Origin: Ditylenchus dipsaci
Lineage: Eukaryota > Nematoda > Chromadorea > Rhabditida > Anguinidae
Reading direction: 5' to 3'
DNA length: 64,000 nucleotides
NCBI GenBank assembly: GCA_004194705.1
Contig: SADC01001382.1
Span: forward strand, 491,803 to 555,802
Shown here: piece by piece, positions 11,451 to 23,000 of the stretch
Layout of the letters: each line of letters opens with the position of its first letter
Numbering within the stretch: position 1 is the stretch's first letter
Program-made: the position numbers and the translations under genes
The notes under the pieces: generated by a model
Databases searched by the model: none
The model's input: the letters and a program-made list of their open reading frames with translations, nothing else
What the model was told of the DNA's origin: nothing

Positions 11451-12690
11451 CTAAAAAGTTCGTTCCCACCTAGGGTCCGACACTTTTTTTAACCCGAGTT
11501 CTGAAATTTTTACCAGTTTTGTTTTGACAGTCTGGTTTCAAATATGGCTTGAGTTCAGAATCCCCCACGGGGACTGATCAGGTGGAGGAGATAACTTCAT
11601 ATTCGTGTTTCTCGACCCCGATTTCATAAGAAAGCCGGCTGTTTTTTTGGTTCTGAGAAAAAAAATTTTTTCGAACCACAGGGGGGTATCATGTTTTTTA
11701 GTCAAAATTTCGAAAATTTGAATTGGCGCCTTTTGAATTTTAAAGGGAATAAGGGCTGTATTGGGAGGGGAAGGGAATAAAAGGGGCCACTGATCACACA
11801 GGCCCACTAACAAGAAGATGTTGAACATAGTTTTGAATACTGGGGCCTACCGCATAAATAAACTCTGGTATGCATGCTTTTTCATGCATCCAGAGTCGCT
11901 TTCGAGTGATTTGTGTCTAAGGTATGTGGGTGTGCGCATCTCAACTCCAAGCCCCAAGCCCCCTGCGCCCCCGAAGGGGCGCAGGGGGCTTGAGAGTTAG
12001 AGATGCGCGCACACACTTACCTTAGACATGATTCCGAGAAGCACTCTTGACCATAAAATGCATATAGAGTCTTTTTTGCCACGGCCCAGTTGAAAAACAT
12101 GGTGAGGCAGTCGAAGAATATAGATATTCAAATTTATAATGTTCTGCCATAAAAGTGGCCCCCTTTTATTCCCTTCCCCTCCCAATACAGCCCTTATTCC
12201 CTTTTAAATTCAAAAGGCGCCAATTTAAATTTTTCAATTTTGACTAAAAACCATGATACCCCCCTGTGGTTCGAAAAATTTTTTTTCTCAGAACCAAAAA
12301 AACAGCCGGCTTTCTCATGAAATCGGGGTCGAGAAACCCGAATATGAAGTTATCTCCTCCACCTGATCAGTCCCCGTGGGGGGGATTCTGAACTGCAATC
12401 TCAAATATTGCAAGGATTCCGATTTTGCCGATTGTTTTTTTAAATCATGCACTTTCATCATTAAAAAGGGAAACCTCGATTTAAGGACAGGATTTTTGAA
12501 AAAACCTGTTCTTAAATCGAGATTTTGCTTTTTTAATGATGAAAGTGCATGATTTAAAAAAAAACACTCGCCAAAATCAGAATCCTTGCGATATTTGCAA
12601 TCTGACTGTCAAAACAAAACTGGTAAAAAATTTCAAAAATCGGACTAAAAAAAGTGTGAACCTAGGTGGGAACGAACTTTTTGGGGTGTC
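11437..12690. mobile_element. Palindromic element split by a second palindrome
   Basis: AAAGTTCGTTCCCACCTAGG at about 11457 is repeated in inverted form at about 12660-12680, and ACAGTCTGGTTT-type blocks pair at 11528 and 12600. The inner 11555-12397 palindrome sits between these arms. Another hairpin with GATTTAAGGACAGG loops at 12443-12556. Confidence 0.6.
11555..12397. mobile_element. Long palindrome with a GC-rich central hairpin
   Basis: The arms run from CAGAATCCCCCACGGGGACT inwards to a C/G-rich centre at about 11950-11998 (AGCCCCCTGCGCCCC with its complement). Three further rearranged copies occur at 14450-15128, 15130-15545 and partly at 40220-40290, so it is a repeat family. A 60-80 aa ORF reading IFILRLPHHVFQLGRGKK recurs with each copy but carries no recognisable domain. 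Confidence 0.75.
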
Positions 12691-12695
12691 CTTAA

Positions 12696-12924
12696 AGGGG
12701 CATGGTCACCTGTTTAAATTTGTTCTCGCCAATTCAAAATTTTTTACGAATCATTTGACTTTTGTACGTATTTTTCGGCTTGGCATCTAACAAAACAAGG
12801 CTTAGAATTTAATTTCAGGTGTACTTTAGTTAGAAACCAACTTGAAAAATCCTTATAGAAGTTCAATGATTCAGAAAAAAATTCGAATTGGAGGGGACAA
12901 ATTTAAACAGGTGACCATGCCCCT
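12696..12924. mobile_element. TTAA-flanked palindromic element (AGGGGCATGGTCACC ends)
   Basis: TTAA at 12692-12695 and 12925-12928 flank inverted ends AGGGGCATGGTCACC. The inner structure resembles the 8951-9181 type, including TTTCTAACAAAAC-like and AATTCAAAATTTT blocks. Confidence 0.8.
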
Positions 12925-13036
12925 TTAAATCGAGAGTCGACTGTAAAAGCTTTATTGCTTTCTTCTAGATATCCATTTCTCTCTGCTACCCTCAGCTCCC
13001 CTTGGGACTGGAGCCGCTATACCGAGGGTTGACTGT

Positions 13037-14050
13037 ATCATATCCACATATTAAAGCTATATTCACATAATGTGGAATTGCGCAGATTAACAAAACAAAC
13101 TTCTAAGATATTTCTTGCAGTAAACGATGGTCTCCTGTAGCTGAGGATACATAGGAGACAGCAATGGATATTTAGAAGACAGCGATAAAGATTATACTTC
13201 AAAAATGCTCAAAAAAGCAATTTATCGCACTCTAGTCATCGCTGTAATAATTTTTGTAACTGCAAACTTCTACTAGGAAAAAGCTTAGTTCATCCGTAAT
13301 TTTTTTTTGTGCTCCACCACCTGGCCACTAATTTCGATCATAGCAAAACGAATATAAAAAGAGTAATAAATAGGAAAGAATAAAAAACAATCAAAAATTA
13401 GTCGAAAAAAAGTATGCGTGCTCGTACAATATTTAAACCATTCGGACTAATAGAGTGAATACGGTAAGCTATTTGACCTTAGGGAACCAAGGCAACACAG
13501 CTGAAGAATCAATTTACTGGAGGATGAATTCACTGTTTGATCTGGTTTTGATTTATATATATATGGGTAAAAGTGATTGAAAAGTTATGATTTTTAAAAT
13601 AAAAGATTTTGTCCAGAAAAAATATTTTGTCAGAGAAAATACTCTAGTAAATACCCCAGAAGATATTGTCCAGACAATATCTTAATCATAAAATTGACCA
13701 ACATTTGTTACCGAAAAACCCGCCAATTTTAACGTTAATTTTGCATCAATCCAATAGATTTGCGATCAAAAACTTTGTGAAACCTGAGCCATTTCTTATT
13801 AATTTTATAAAGGCTGAAGTTTAATTTCATTTCTTTAATAATCATGCAAAAATCTAGATTTTTTTATTGTTATTCTACTTAGACAGAATTTCGTACTCAC
13901 GAAATTCGGGAAGACCCGAAATTACAAAGAAATTTTATGTTATGTATATTTTATGTATAAATTGGTCAAAAAACATTCACATGCCGCCTACTAGAACATA
14001 ATTACATCAGCATTATCAGCAGATTACAACAAATAAAGCAAAAAAAGTGA
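13037..14050. other. AT-rich 3' flank of the CHMP3 gene
   Basis: No gene or clear repeat boundary found. It contains a short TATATATAT run (13553-13564) and a partial inverted GAGACAGCAATGGATATTTAGA block near 13140-13180. It may hold the CHMP3 3' untranslated region and downstream sequence. Confidence 0.4.
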
Positions 14051-14054
14051 AGAA

Positions 14055-17000
14055 TCAATGTCTGGAAGATTCCATCTGCTGAATGAACTGGTCCGCAATT
14101 GCCGTAGATTTTTGTTTTTCTTGTTCTTCTCCCAATGAGCCTGTGGCTGTTTTAGGTAGTTTTCCTAATTCACCAGCCGTCACTTCATACAAAATGCGGT
14201 CAATTTCCTCCTAAATTATTTGTCATGTATCACTAAATTAGAATTTTCGGCGCTAGTAGCGAATAAACATCCCCCCTCCCTAAGAATCCACCTTCAAAAA
14301 ATGCTGTAACTACCCTTGCAGACAACAAGTTTAGGCTCAGCCCTTAGGCTTGGGTAGGCCAGCCTACAGTAGTCGTGACTAATGAAGAGTTTACGCATAT
14401 TTTCCGGGGTCTGGGAAATAAATTTGGGGTAACACTTTACTTGCCATTAAATTGGCGCCTTTTGAATTAAAAGGGAATAAGGGCTGTATTGGGAGGGAAG
14501 GGAATAAAAGGGGGCCACTTTTATGGCAGAACATTATAAATTTGAATATCTATATTCTTCGACTGCCTCACCATGTTTTTCAACTGGGCCGTGGCAAAAA
14601 AAGACTCTATATGCATTTTATGGTCAAGAGTGCTTCTCGGAATCATGTCTAAGGTAAGTGTGTGCGCGCATCTCTAACTCTCAAGCCCCCTGCGCCCCCT
14701 TCGGGGGCGCAGGGGGCTTGGGGGCTTGGAGTTGAGATGCGCACACCCACATACCTTAGACACAAATCACTCGAAAGCGACTCTGGATGCATGAAAAAGC
14801 ATGCATACCAGAGTTTATTTATGCGGTAGGCCCAGTATTCAAAACTATGTTCAACATCTTCTTGTTAGTGGGCCCTGTGTGATCAGTGGCCCCCTTTTAT
14901 TCCCTTCCCCTCCCAATACAGCCCTTATTCCCTTTAAAATTCAAAAGGCGCCAATTCAAATTTTCGAAATTTTGACTAAAAAACCATGATACCCCCCCTG
15001 TGGTTCGAAAAAATTTTTTTTCTCAGAACCAAAAAACAGCCGGCTTTCTTATGAAATCGGGGTCGAGAACACGAATATGAAGTTATCTCCTCCACCTGAT
15101 CAGTCCCCGTGGGGGATTCTGAACTCAAGCCTTACATTTACACCTAGTTGAAAAACACGGCCCAGTTGAAAACATGGTGAGGCAGGCGAAGAATACAAAA
15201 AAACTTACAATTGTGATAAGGTCATAAATGGAGTATGTGGGTGTGCGCATCTCAACTCCAAGACCCAATCCCCCTGTGCCCTAAAGGGGGCGCAGGGGGC
15301 TTCAGAGTTAGAGATGTGCGCACTCACTTACCTTAGACATGATTCCGAGAAGTGCTCTTGAACAAAAATGCATATAGAGTCTCTTTTTGCCACGGCCCAG
15401 TTGAAAAACATGGTGAGGCAGGCGAAGAATACAAAAATTTTTAATTTTTAACGTTCTGTCATAAAAGTGACCCCTTTTATTTCCTTCCCCTCCCAATACA
15501 GCCCTTAATCCTTTAAAATTCAAAAGGCGCCAATTTAAAAAATATTTTTTTTTCAAAATTTTCTAAAATTTCACCTTGGGGACCAAGGTAAATCCCTAAA
15601 ACATTTTTTTTACTTTCACAGAATCTCATGATCATCTCCTTTAAAAATCCGGGTCGAGAAACACGAATATGCAATCGGTTTTTAAAAATTCACCTCGAAA
15701 GTGGGTCAGCCGTGGGGGGGGGCGGTTTGTCCAAGTAAAGTCTAGCCAATTTGGGTACTTTTTACTTAAGTGAAAAAGGTTAAAATCGTTGGGAGGGGGG
15801 GGTATTCGCTACTAGGATCGAATTTTCAAAACAAAGAAAGCTAACCTCAGCTTGTTCTTCCAGCTGAAAAATCAAAGGCTAAGTAAAGTTCGCACAAAAA
15901 TGAAATTAAAACCTCTTCAGGCTCCAACGATTCCATAGTTTCTTCAATCTAATTTTAATAATCGGTTTGTCTTCAACGATCGATGCAAAAAAACAGACCA
16001 TTTCCTCCATTATTCCCGCTTTAGTCATCTCTTTACTCATTTCTATAAATTCTTCGTAATTCATCTTACTTATTTTTTCTTCATTTCTTACCCCGCATAG
16101 TTTGCATCATTTCTGGCATCTGAACATATCCCTTTATTATTTTATTTTCACAAACATTAAACCATTCACTTTAACTAATTGTTGCATATTTTTCATTACG
16201 TCTGTAGACTGCTGAATTGCTCCTGCCATCCTCATTGTCGCTATAATTGAGCCAAGTTTATGTGTATCAAGGTTTTGAGAATAGACAAACCTAACTGGTT
16301 CTGCATGCTCATGATTATAGAGTTGATTTGAGTAGAGCTCTAAATTGAGTTTCTAAGAAGAAGAAAAAATTGGCGCTTTTTCGATAAATAAACACCGCAC
16401 CAAACCTCTCAAGTGGACTACTTTTAGGAGTGTATAAAAACCATTTTGATGTGAGTATTTTGCCATAGAAAGCCTAGGAAAGTCATTTAAAAAGGATAAA
16501 GGGCTGCATACAGGGAACTGCGAAAATTGCTAAATTTAGCACTGTTTTAGCACTAAAAAGTGCTAAAATAGTGCTAAATAAAACCATAAATTGCTTCTTT
16601 TTTCGGGCGGGATCAGGTCTTGGATAAAAACCAATAAATATTCTACTGTTACTCAGCTACAAAATGAGCTATCGTTCATGAAATTTGTAGTATAAAGTGA
16701 AGGATATGATGTTACAAACAATACACAAACAATAGTGCTAAAAAGGTGCTAAAATCCAGTTTATACTACCAAATTTCATGTACGATAGCTCATATTGTAG
16801 CTGAGTAACAGTAGAATATTTATTAGTTTTTACCCAAGACCTGATCCCGCGCAAAAAAGAGTAATTTATGGTTTTATTTAGCACTATTTTAGCACTTTTT
16901 TGTTGCTAAAACAGTGCTAAATTTAGTACTTTTTGCAGTTCCCTGGCTGCATAGGGAAAAGACAAAATAGGGACCACTTATTTGCTAGTCCCACTGGCGA

Positions 17001-20000
17001 AAAGTGAAGATGTTGACCGCGATTGTGAAACGTTGGCTTAGCGCATAAAGAAACTTCGGTATGCATGCTTTTTTCATGCATCCCGACTCTGGATTCCAGG
17101 GTCATTTCCGAGTGATTTGCGTCTAAAAGATGTGTTTGTGTGACATCGGACAAGGCTGGTGTAGGGTTGGCCAATAGGCATATGCCCGGACATAAAAAAA
17201 GAAGAAAAAGAGCTGCACAGAAAAGAAATACACCCCGAAGGAACCCCTGAAAATATGATTCAGCTTCAAAATATCCCCGGGCATATGCCCGCAAAAATAC
17301 AGAAAAAAAATACACCGCGAAGGGTGTATTTTGACTAAAGTTGACGTATGGGCATGCCCAAGGGCATATTCCTGGCATCTACTCATACGACATTTTTGGT
17401 CAAAATACACCCTTCGCGGTGTATTTTTTTCTGTATTTTTGCGGCATATGCCCGGGGATATTTTGAGGCTGAATCATATTTTCAGGGGGTCCCTTCGAGG
17501 TGTATTTCTTTTCTGTGCAACTCTTTTTCTTCTTTTTTCATGTCCGGGCATATGCCGGGCATATGCCCATTGGCCAATCCTAGGCTGGTGCAAGGTTCAT
17601 GAAAGGTTGATTTAAGGTTCCTTTGAATTCACCCCAGATTCATGAGAATCATGAGTGAACCTTAAAATAACCTCGTAGGAACCTTGCCAAGACATTGAGT
17701 GGACCTTGGGGAAATGTTTTGACAAGGTTAACAATATTTTCTCAAAGTCCACTTAATGTCTCGGCGAGATTTTCAAAAGGTTATTCCAAGGATCACTCAT
17801 GGTTCTTATGAACGGTGGATTACATTCAAAGAAACCTAAGTTGAATCTACCCGAACCTTACAATAACCTACCATGAACCTGGAACCTACCGAATAGGCTA
17901 GAATAGGGTTAGGCCAAGGTTTATACTATGTGAATTGAAGGTTCATTCATGGATCACCAAGGTTCATCTCAGGTGAAAATCTTGTGCGAGGTTTAAAATC
18001 AATGTCTTGAAGGTTCACTCAAGGTTTAAACCTTGGGCGGACTTTGAGCCAACCTCGTTCAATGGTCGAAAAAGGAAACAGTATATTGTAGCGTAGTATA
18101 CGAGATATAAAAACCAGTTTAACACGGTAGGTCGGATGTGAGACCGGTTGCTTCTGGTGCAGAAGTTCATGGAGAATCCGATTTATTTTTTCACTTTGAT
18201 TTTTTAATCTCTGAACACCGTAATAAAAAACGCGATTTAATAAAATGACATATTTAGATGGCGTGCTTTTAACTGGTCATTTGAGAACTGGTCAATCAAC
18301 TGTTTGATTAAAAAGACATTTGATCACAGAAAGGTTTGATCACATAACTTATTTGAACAATCACTTGTTTGAATTTCAAAATGTTTGGCCAATCGTATAT
18401 TTTGGCAGTTTACATTTAGTAACCCTGTTTTTATCAAACATCATAATGATCTTTTCTTCGTTATTTTACTGGTTTTATGTTAAGATGATGGCCTACAGGA
18501 TGAAGCAACAACTTCAGAAGACGAGGAAAATATAGTTCAGAAATAAAGTTTAAGTATGCTTTTCAAAGCAATTTCATGTTTCCATAGGAGCGTCATCGAA
18601 AGTTGGCCGCTAGAAGTCCGCAAACTCTAATGAGAAGAGCACATAAAAGGCCGGCTTTGATAATGCCAGAAGTGGAATTGCAGTTCATTTAGAGTCAAAG
18701 AGGGAAGTATCTTGCAATACACGAGGGTTAGTGTAATTTTCTTTTTTCTGTTATTATTCATTTTGTTAACAGGCGACTTTTACTTCTTCGTCAAGAAAGA
18801 TGCTCAAGACATATCTCACTGGCGATGCTCGAAATACAAGGAAGATGCAAAATGGCATTGGAAACTAATGAGGAAAAGCAATGTGTTGGAATTACCAATG
18901 CGCAGTAAAATCATGTTTCAGAAGCATTCGATCTGGAAAGAAGATAAATTTATCTTCGAACTGCTGAATTGGCCAGACAGAATGCGGTATGACTCTTTTT
19001 ACTTTGCTTTTTTATTTAAGTTTGGTTCAGGCCAAACATCGACAAATTAACACAGAAGTCACCCTCAATGCTACAGACGAAGCCGCCGCAAATGTCGATC
19101 AGCTTAACATTGCTCGTTGTGTCTACTACCATTGAAAGATACACAAACCGGTTTTTTGCTAAAATTTACATGATAAACTATTTCAGAAGCTGGACGACAA
19201 TCCGAATATAAGCAGCTTGCCGGGAGAGATGATTATTCCAGATGACTTGAAGCAGTACAAGGATCAACAGTTCATCTACTGTGACAATGGACCAAGACTG
19301 AGGCGTATGATAATTTTTTCAACACCTTCCTTGCTCGAGGTATACTGATTTTATTTGGGTTTCCAACTAATCTGATTTTCAGTGCTTGCGAACTGCAGAA
19401 TATTGGGGAATAGACGGAACGTTCAAGCTTGTTCCAAAAGGATGGTATTAACTTCTCACAGTCCATGCCAAAATCAGTGAAACTTTTGTGCCATGCCTTC
19501 ATGCTCTTCTTCCGAAAAAACCAAGAGGGACATATAGTCAACTGTTTTCTGCTGTCAGAAGAATTCTGCCGTATGCAATTGTCGGACATGCTCATATGAT
19601 ATGGACTATGAAATTTTGCTGATCGGATGCTTTTCTTGCGTTATTCCGTGTAAGCTTTATTTTCGTGTTTTACTTCTTCCTTTACTCCTTTCACTTTCAG
19701 TGGTCACAATTTATGGTTGTTACTTTCACTTTGCTCAGTGTCTACTCCGCAAGCTGAGCTCGAAAAGACTGGGCCTTCTAAAACTCTACAATACCGGCGG
19801 AATCTTCAATCATGTTGTCGAGAAGCTGAAGTGCTTAGTTTATGTTCCTATCGACGACGTGGAAGATGGTTTCCAAGCGATAGTAGATGAAGTTCAAGGT
19901 CAATTCCTATTCCGATCAAAATAGCTTGAGTTTATTGACTACTTCGAAAGAGTTGAGTCTTTTTCTCATATTCATATTTCATTTCATGTTCTCTCAGATT

Positions 20001-23000
20001 TGGATTAGTACGCTTGACGCGGTTAATGGCGTAAGAGTAAGACCACTTTTTCCAAAAAAAGAGCTGTGGAATTGCTACCATCTGGTTGTGGCTGGCAAAT
20101 CAAAGACTACTAATTCACTTGAGGCATGGCATCGATCTCTCCAAGGGGCAATCGAAACGGAAGATGGTAAGAGGCCAAAGTTCTGAAAGTGGTTGGGACA
20201 GCTCAAGAAAGAATGTAGTCCGCAGCAGGTCAAGCTTATATCTCTTCGGACAGGAGTCCAGCCTAAGCTAAGCAGTAATGACAAGAAGCAGAGTACCAGA
20301 AAAAAAGAAAAAGCTTTGACCTACGACAAAAACACGATTCTTCAATATTTATCCGATCATGCATTGTTTACCCGCTTGGAGAACTGTTGATTTTTGATTA
20401 TTATCGTTCCCATGAAAGTTGAAAATTTGAATGTTATTGTACAGAATCGATTATGTGCACAAAGGGTCTTGATTCATATCTTTTGGGGTCTTGATTCATA
20501 ACCGATGGAAACAAATAGAAAACAAATTTACAGTCGAACCTGTATTTGAGGACACGCAAGGACCGGCCAAACGCTGTCCTTATATCGAGGTTTCTTATAT
20601 AGAAGCTTAATTATACTAAAAACTAAAAAACCAAGACCTCTCGCACTGTAATCTTTTGACTTTTAACGAAATTCAACTTTTTAAACCGATCCAGGCGGAT
20701 ACCTACCTTGCTCAATGGTACTCATCCCAAGTTTTGAGGTCCGGGTTTGATTTTGACTAAAAAATGACACTTTTTTTGTTGATATTCATAGCTTTTCTCA
20801 GAATAATCAAAAAGAAAAGCTTGACCTATCAAATTGTAGCTATGAAATAGTGCTATAAAACTCATCAAAAATAACTAGCAAAAAAATTCTAAAAATCCTA
20901 AAAACGCCAATCTAAACAAAATAAAGCCAAAATAATTTGACACTAGCATTGGTATGCTAACTAAAAATTATTCTTTTTTGGCATATTTGTGCTCAAAATG
21001 TAGCTGAGATTGCGACCAATCTTCTTGGTTGAAAATTGTTGTAGAATGTTTCAAATTTGGAAAGCTATACAATGATTTTCAAAAATATGTGCTTGATTCA
21101 ATACTTTTTTCTGCTACAGTCTACTCTCGTTAAACTGGCACTCCAATAAACTGGCACCCTCGATAAACTGGCACTTGAAAAAGCCCTATTTGGCTGACCG
21201 ACAGAGAAATTAGGCAAATTAACATCCCACTAAACTGGCACCCCAGGCTGTTCCCCAGGGTGCCAGTTTATGGAGAGTAGACTGTACTGTATGTTCAAAA
21301 ATTTCAAAAAAATTCATTTAAAATACAAAAAATTACATTTTTGAAAATCGAACTTGTTGCGAATTTCGGCTCGAAAAACCTACTTTAGAGGCTGTGTTGG
21401 AAATAAAAACTTTATGTCATGGAAAGAGCGTTTAATTTTGGTTCTAGAAAAAGTCATGGTGTAATTTTTATCTTATAAAATCACTGCGAAAAGAAAGAGC
21501 ACCAATTTAGAAAAGGAGAATTTCTGGCACTGATTTTTGAAGGACAGCATTTTAGGTCTTATCTCTGTCAAATTTTTAAAGTGGCATGCCCGTGCGTTTC
21601 AAAAAGTTAAGGCGGGGACTAGCAATTTTTTTTGAATCGTTCTATTTTTCACTCGTTTTGCGTCAAATCTAATATTAAAGGGCCTGACCTCTTCCTACTC
21701 GGTGGTCCCCGCCAATTCAAAATTTTTCCCTTGATCATTGGACTTCTGTACGGATTTTTCCGCTAGGTTTCTAACAAAACTAAGCCTAAAATTTGATTTC
21801 AGGCCTAGTTTTGTTAGAAACGTGGCGGAAAAATCCGTACAGAAGTCCAATGGTCAAGAGAAAAATTTTGAATTGGCGGGGGACCGCCGAGTAGGAAGAG
21901 GTCAGGCATTTTAATGACCTTATACTACTTTTGAAAACTAGGCAGAAAACTTAAAAAATCTGAATGCGTATGCATGTAAAACTTGATCGAGAAAGAAAAC
22001 AAGTGCTGGTCCCTGCCTTTTCTCCGTGTCGGGCACGGGCATGCCCCTTTAACGAAGGTTTGGTTTACCAAAATGATCAGCTAGAAAAATGCAACAGAAC
22101 TATTGCAAAGACTCGCAAGACAACAGGCCAAATTAAAAAAATAAGTTAAAAGGGTTTCGCGAGTTGTACAGGGTGTATCACAAAAACTGGTGCAATTTTA
22201 AAATATTTGTGTACGTAACCTCTTACCCGGCCGATTTCCGATTTTTCTCGGAAATCTTCACATTATGTAATTTTTGATTTCAGCTATACGTTATACATGC
22301 ACTGCAAGGTTTCTGCATGGGTCTCATGAGTTTTGGATAACATATATCATTAAAAAATGACAAATGGGTTCGGAATCGAAAATTGATTTGTAAAATGAAA
22401 ACAAAACTTTTTATGGTTTGCAAATTGCAATTTCGTGTTTTGAATATTTATTACGAAACCCATGAAAAAGTTTTTTTTCTTATTTTACAAATTAATTTTT
22501 GATTGCGAAACCCATCTGTCATTTTTTAATGACATTTATTATCCAAAACTCGTGAAACCCATGCCGAAACCTTGCGGTGCATGTATAACAACACCCGCGA
22601 ACTTACGGACCAACCCAATATTTCAAAAAAGTAAAAACAACATTGTATAGAGCGTTGAAATCTGGTGTGTGTCCGTTTTCTTCTTCTTTTTGAGAAGAAG
22701 ACAAAATTCGGATATATATATAACTATGCTTCCGACATATTTATTAAATCTTTTCACAAAAAAATTTACCTTGGTCCTCCAAGGCATCAAGTCGAATTAT
22801 GATCAAAAATTTTTTTTGTGAAAAATAACTATCCCCCACATAAAAACATCTTATCCGTACGCTAAAATGTCTAAAAGGTCGAAAAAACATCATTAAGAGG
22901 CGCTTTGAGAGGGTTGGGATTGCGATAATTTTTTTCAAAGTTAGTAATTTTAGAAAAGGAGGAAAGTGGACAGAGACCATTGTTACCCTAAAATTCTTTA

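Larger units (their letters stand above)
7809..12943. mobile_element. pogo/Tigger-type terminal repeats enclosing a nested pile-up
   Basis: CAGTCGACTCTCGATATAA at 7809 and the inverted TCGAGAGTCGACTG ending at 12943 both abut TA, the target of the Tc1/mariner/pogo superfamily. The 5.1 kb between them is mostly later insertions: Tc1 at 8930-10890, a palindrome at 11.55-12.40 kb and a TTAA element at 12696-12924. The two ends may belong to one element or to two related ones. A third related right end lies near 13020-13036. Confidence 0.45.

Noticed and set aside
11538..15556. Recurrent ORF IFILRLPHHVFQLGRGKK as a conserved gene
   Set aside because: It is present because the palindrome family is repeated. 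Frames differ in length between copies and no domain is seen.
20780..20825. Minus-strand IILRKAMNI as the missing CHMP3 exon
   Set aside because: Offset from the family motif and no matching acceptor/donor in the required phase.
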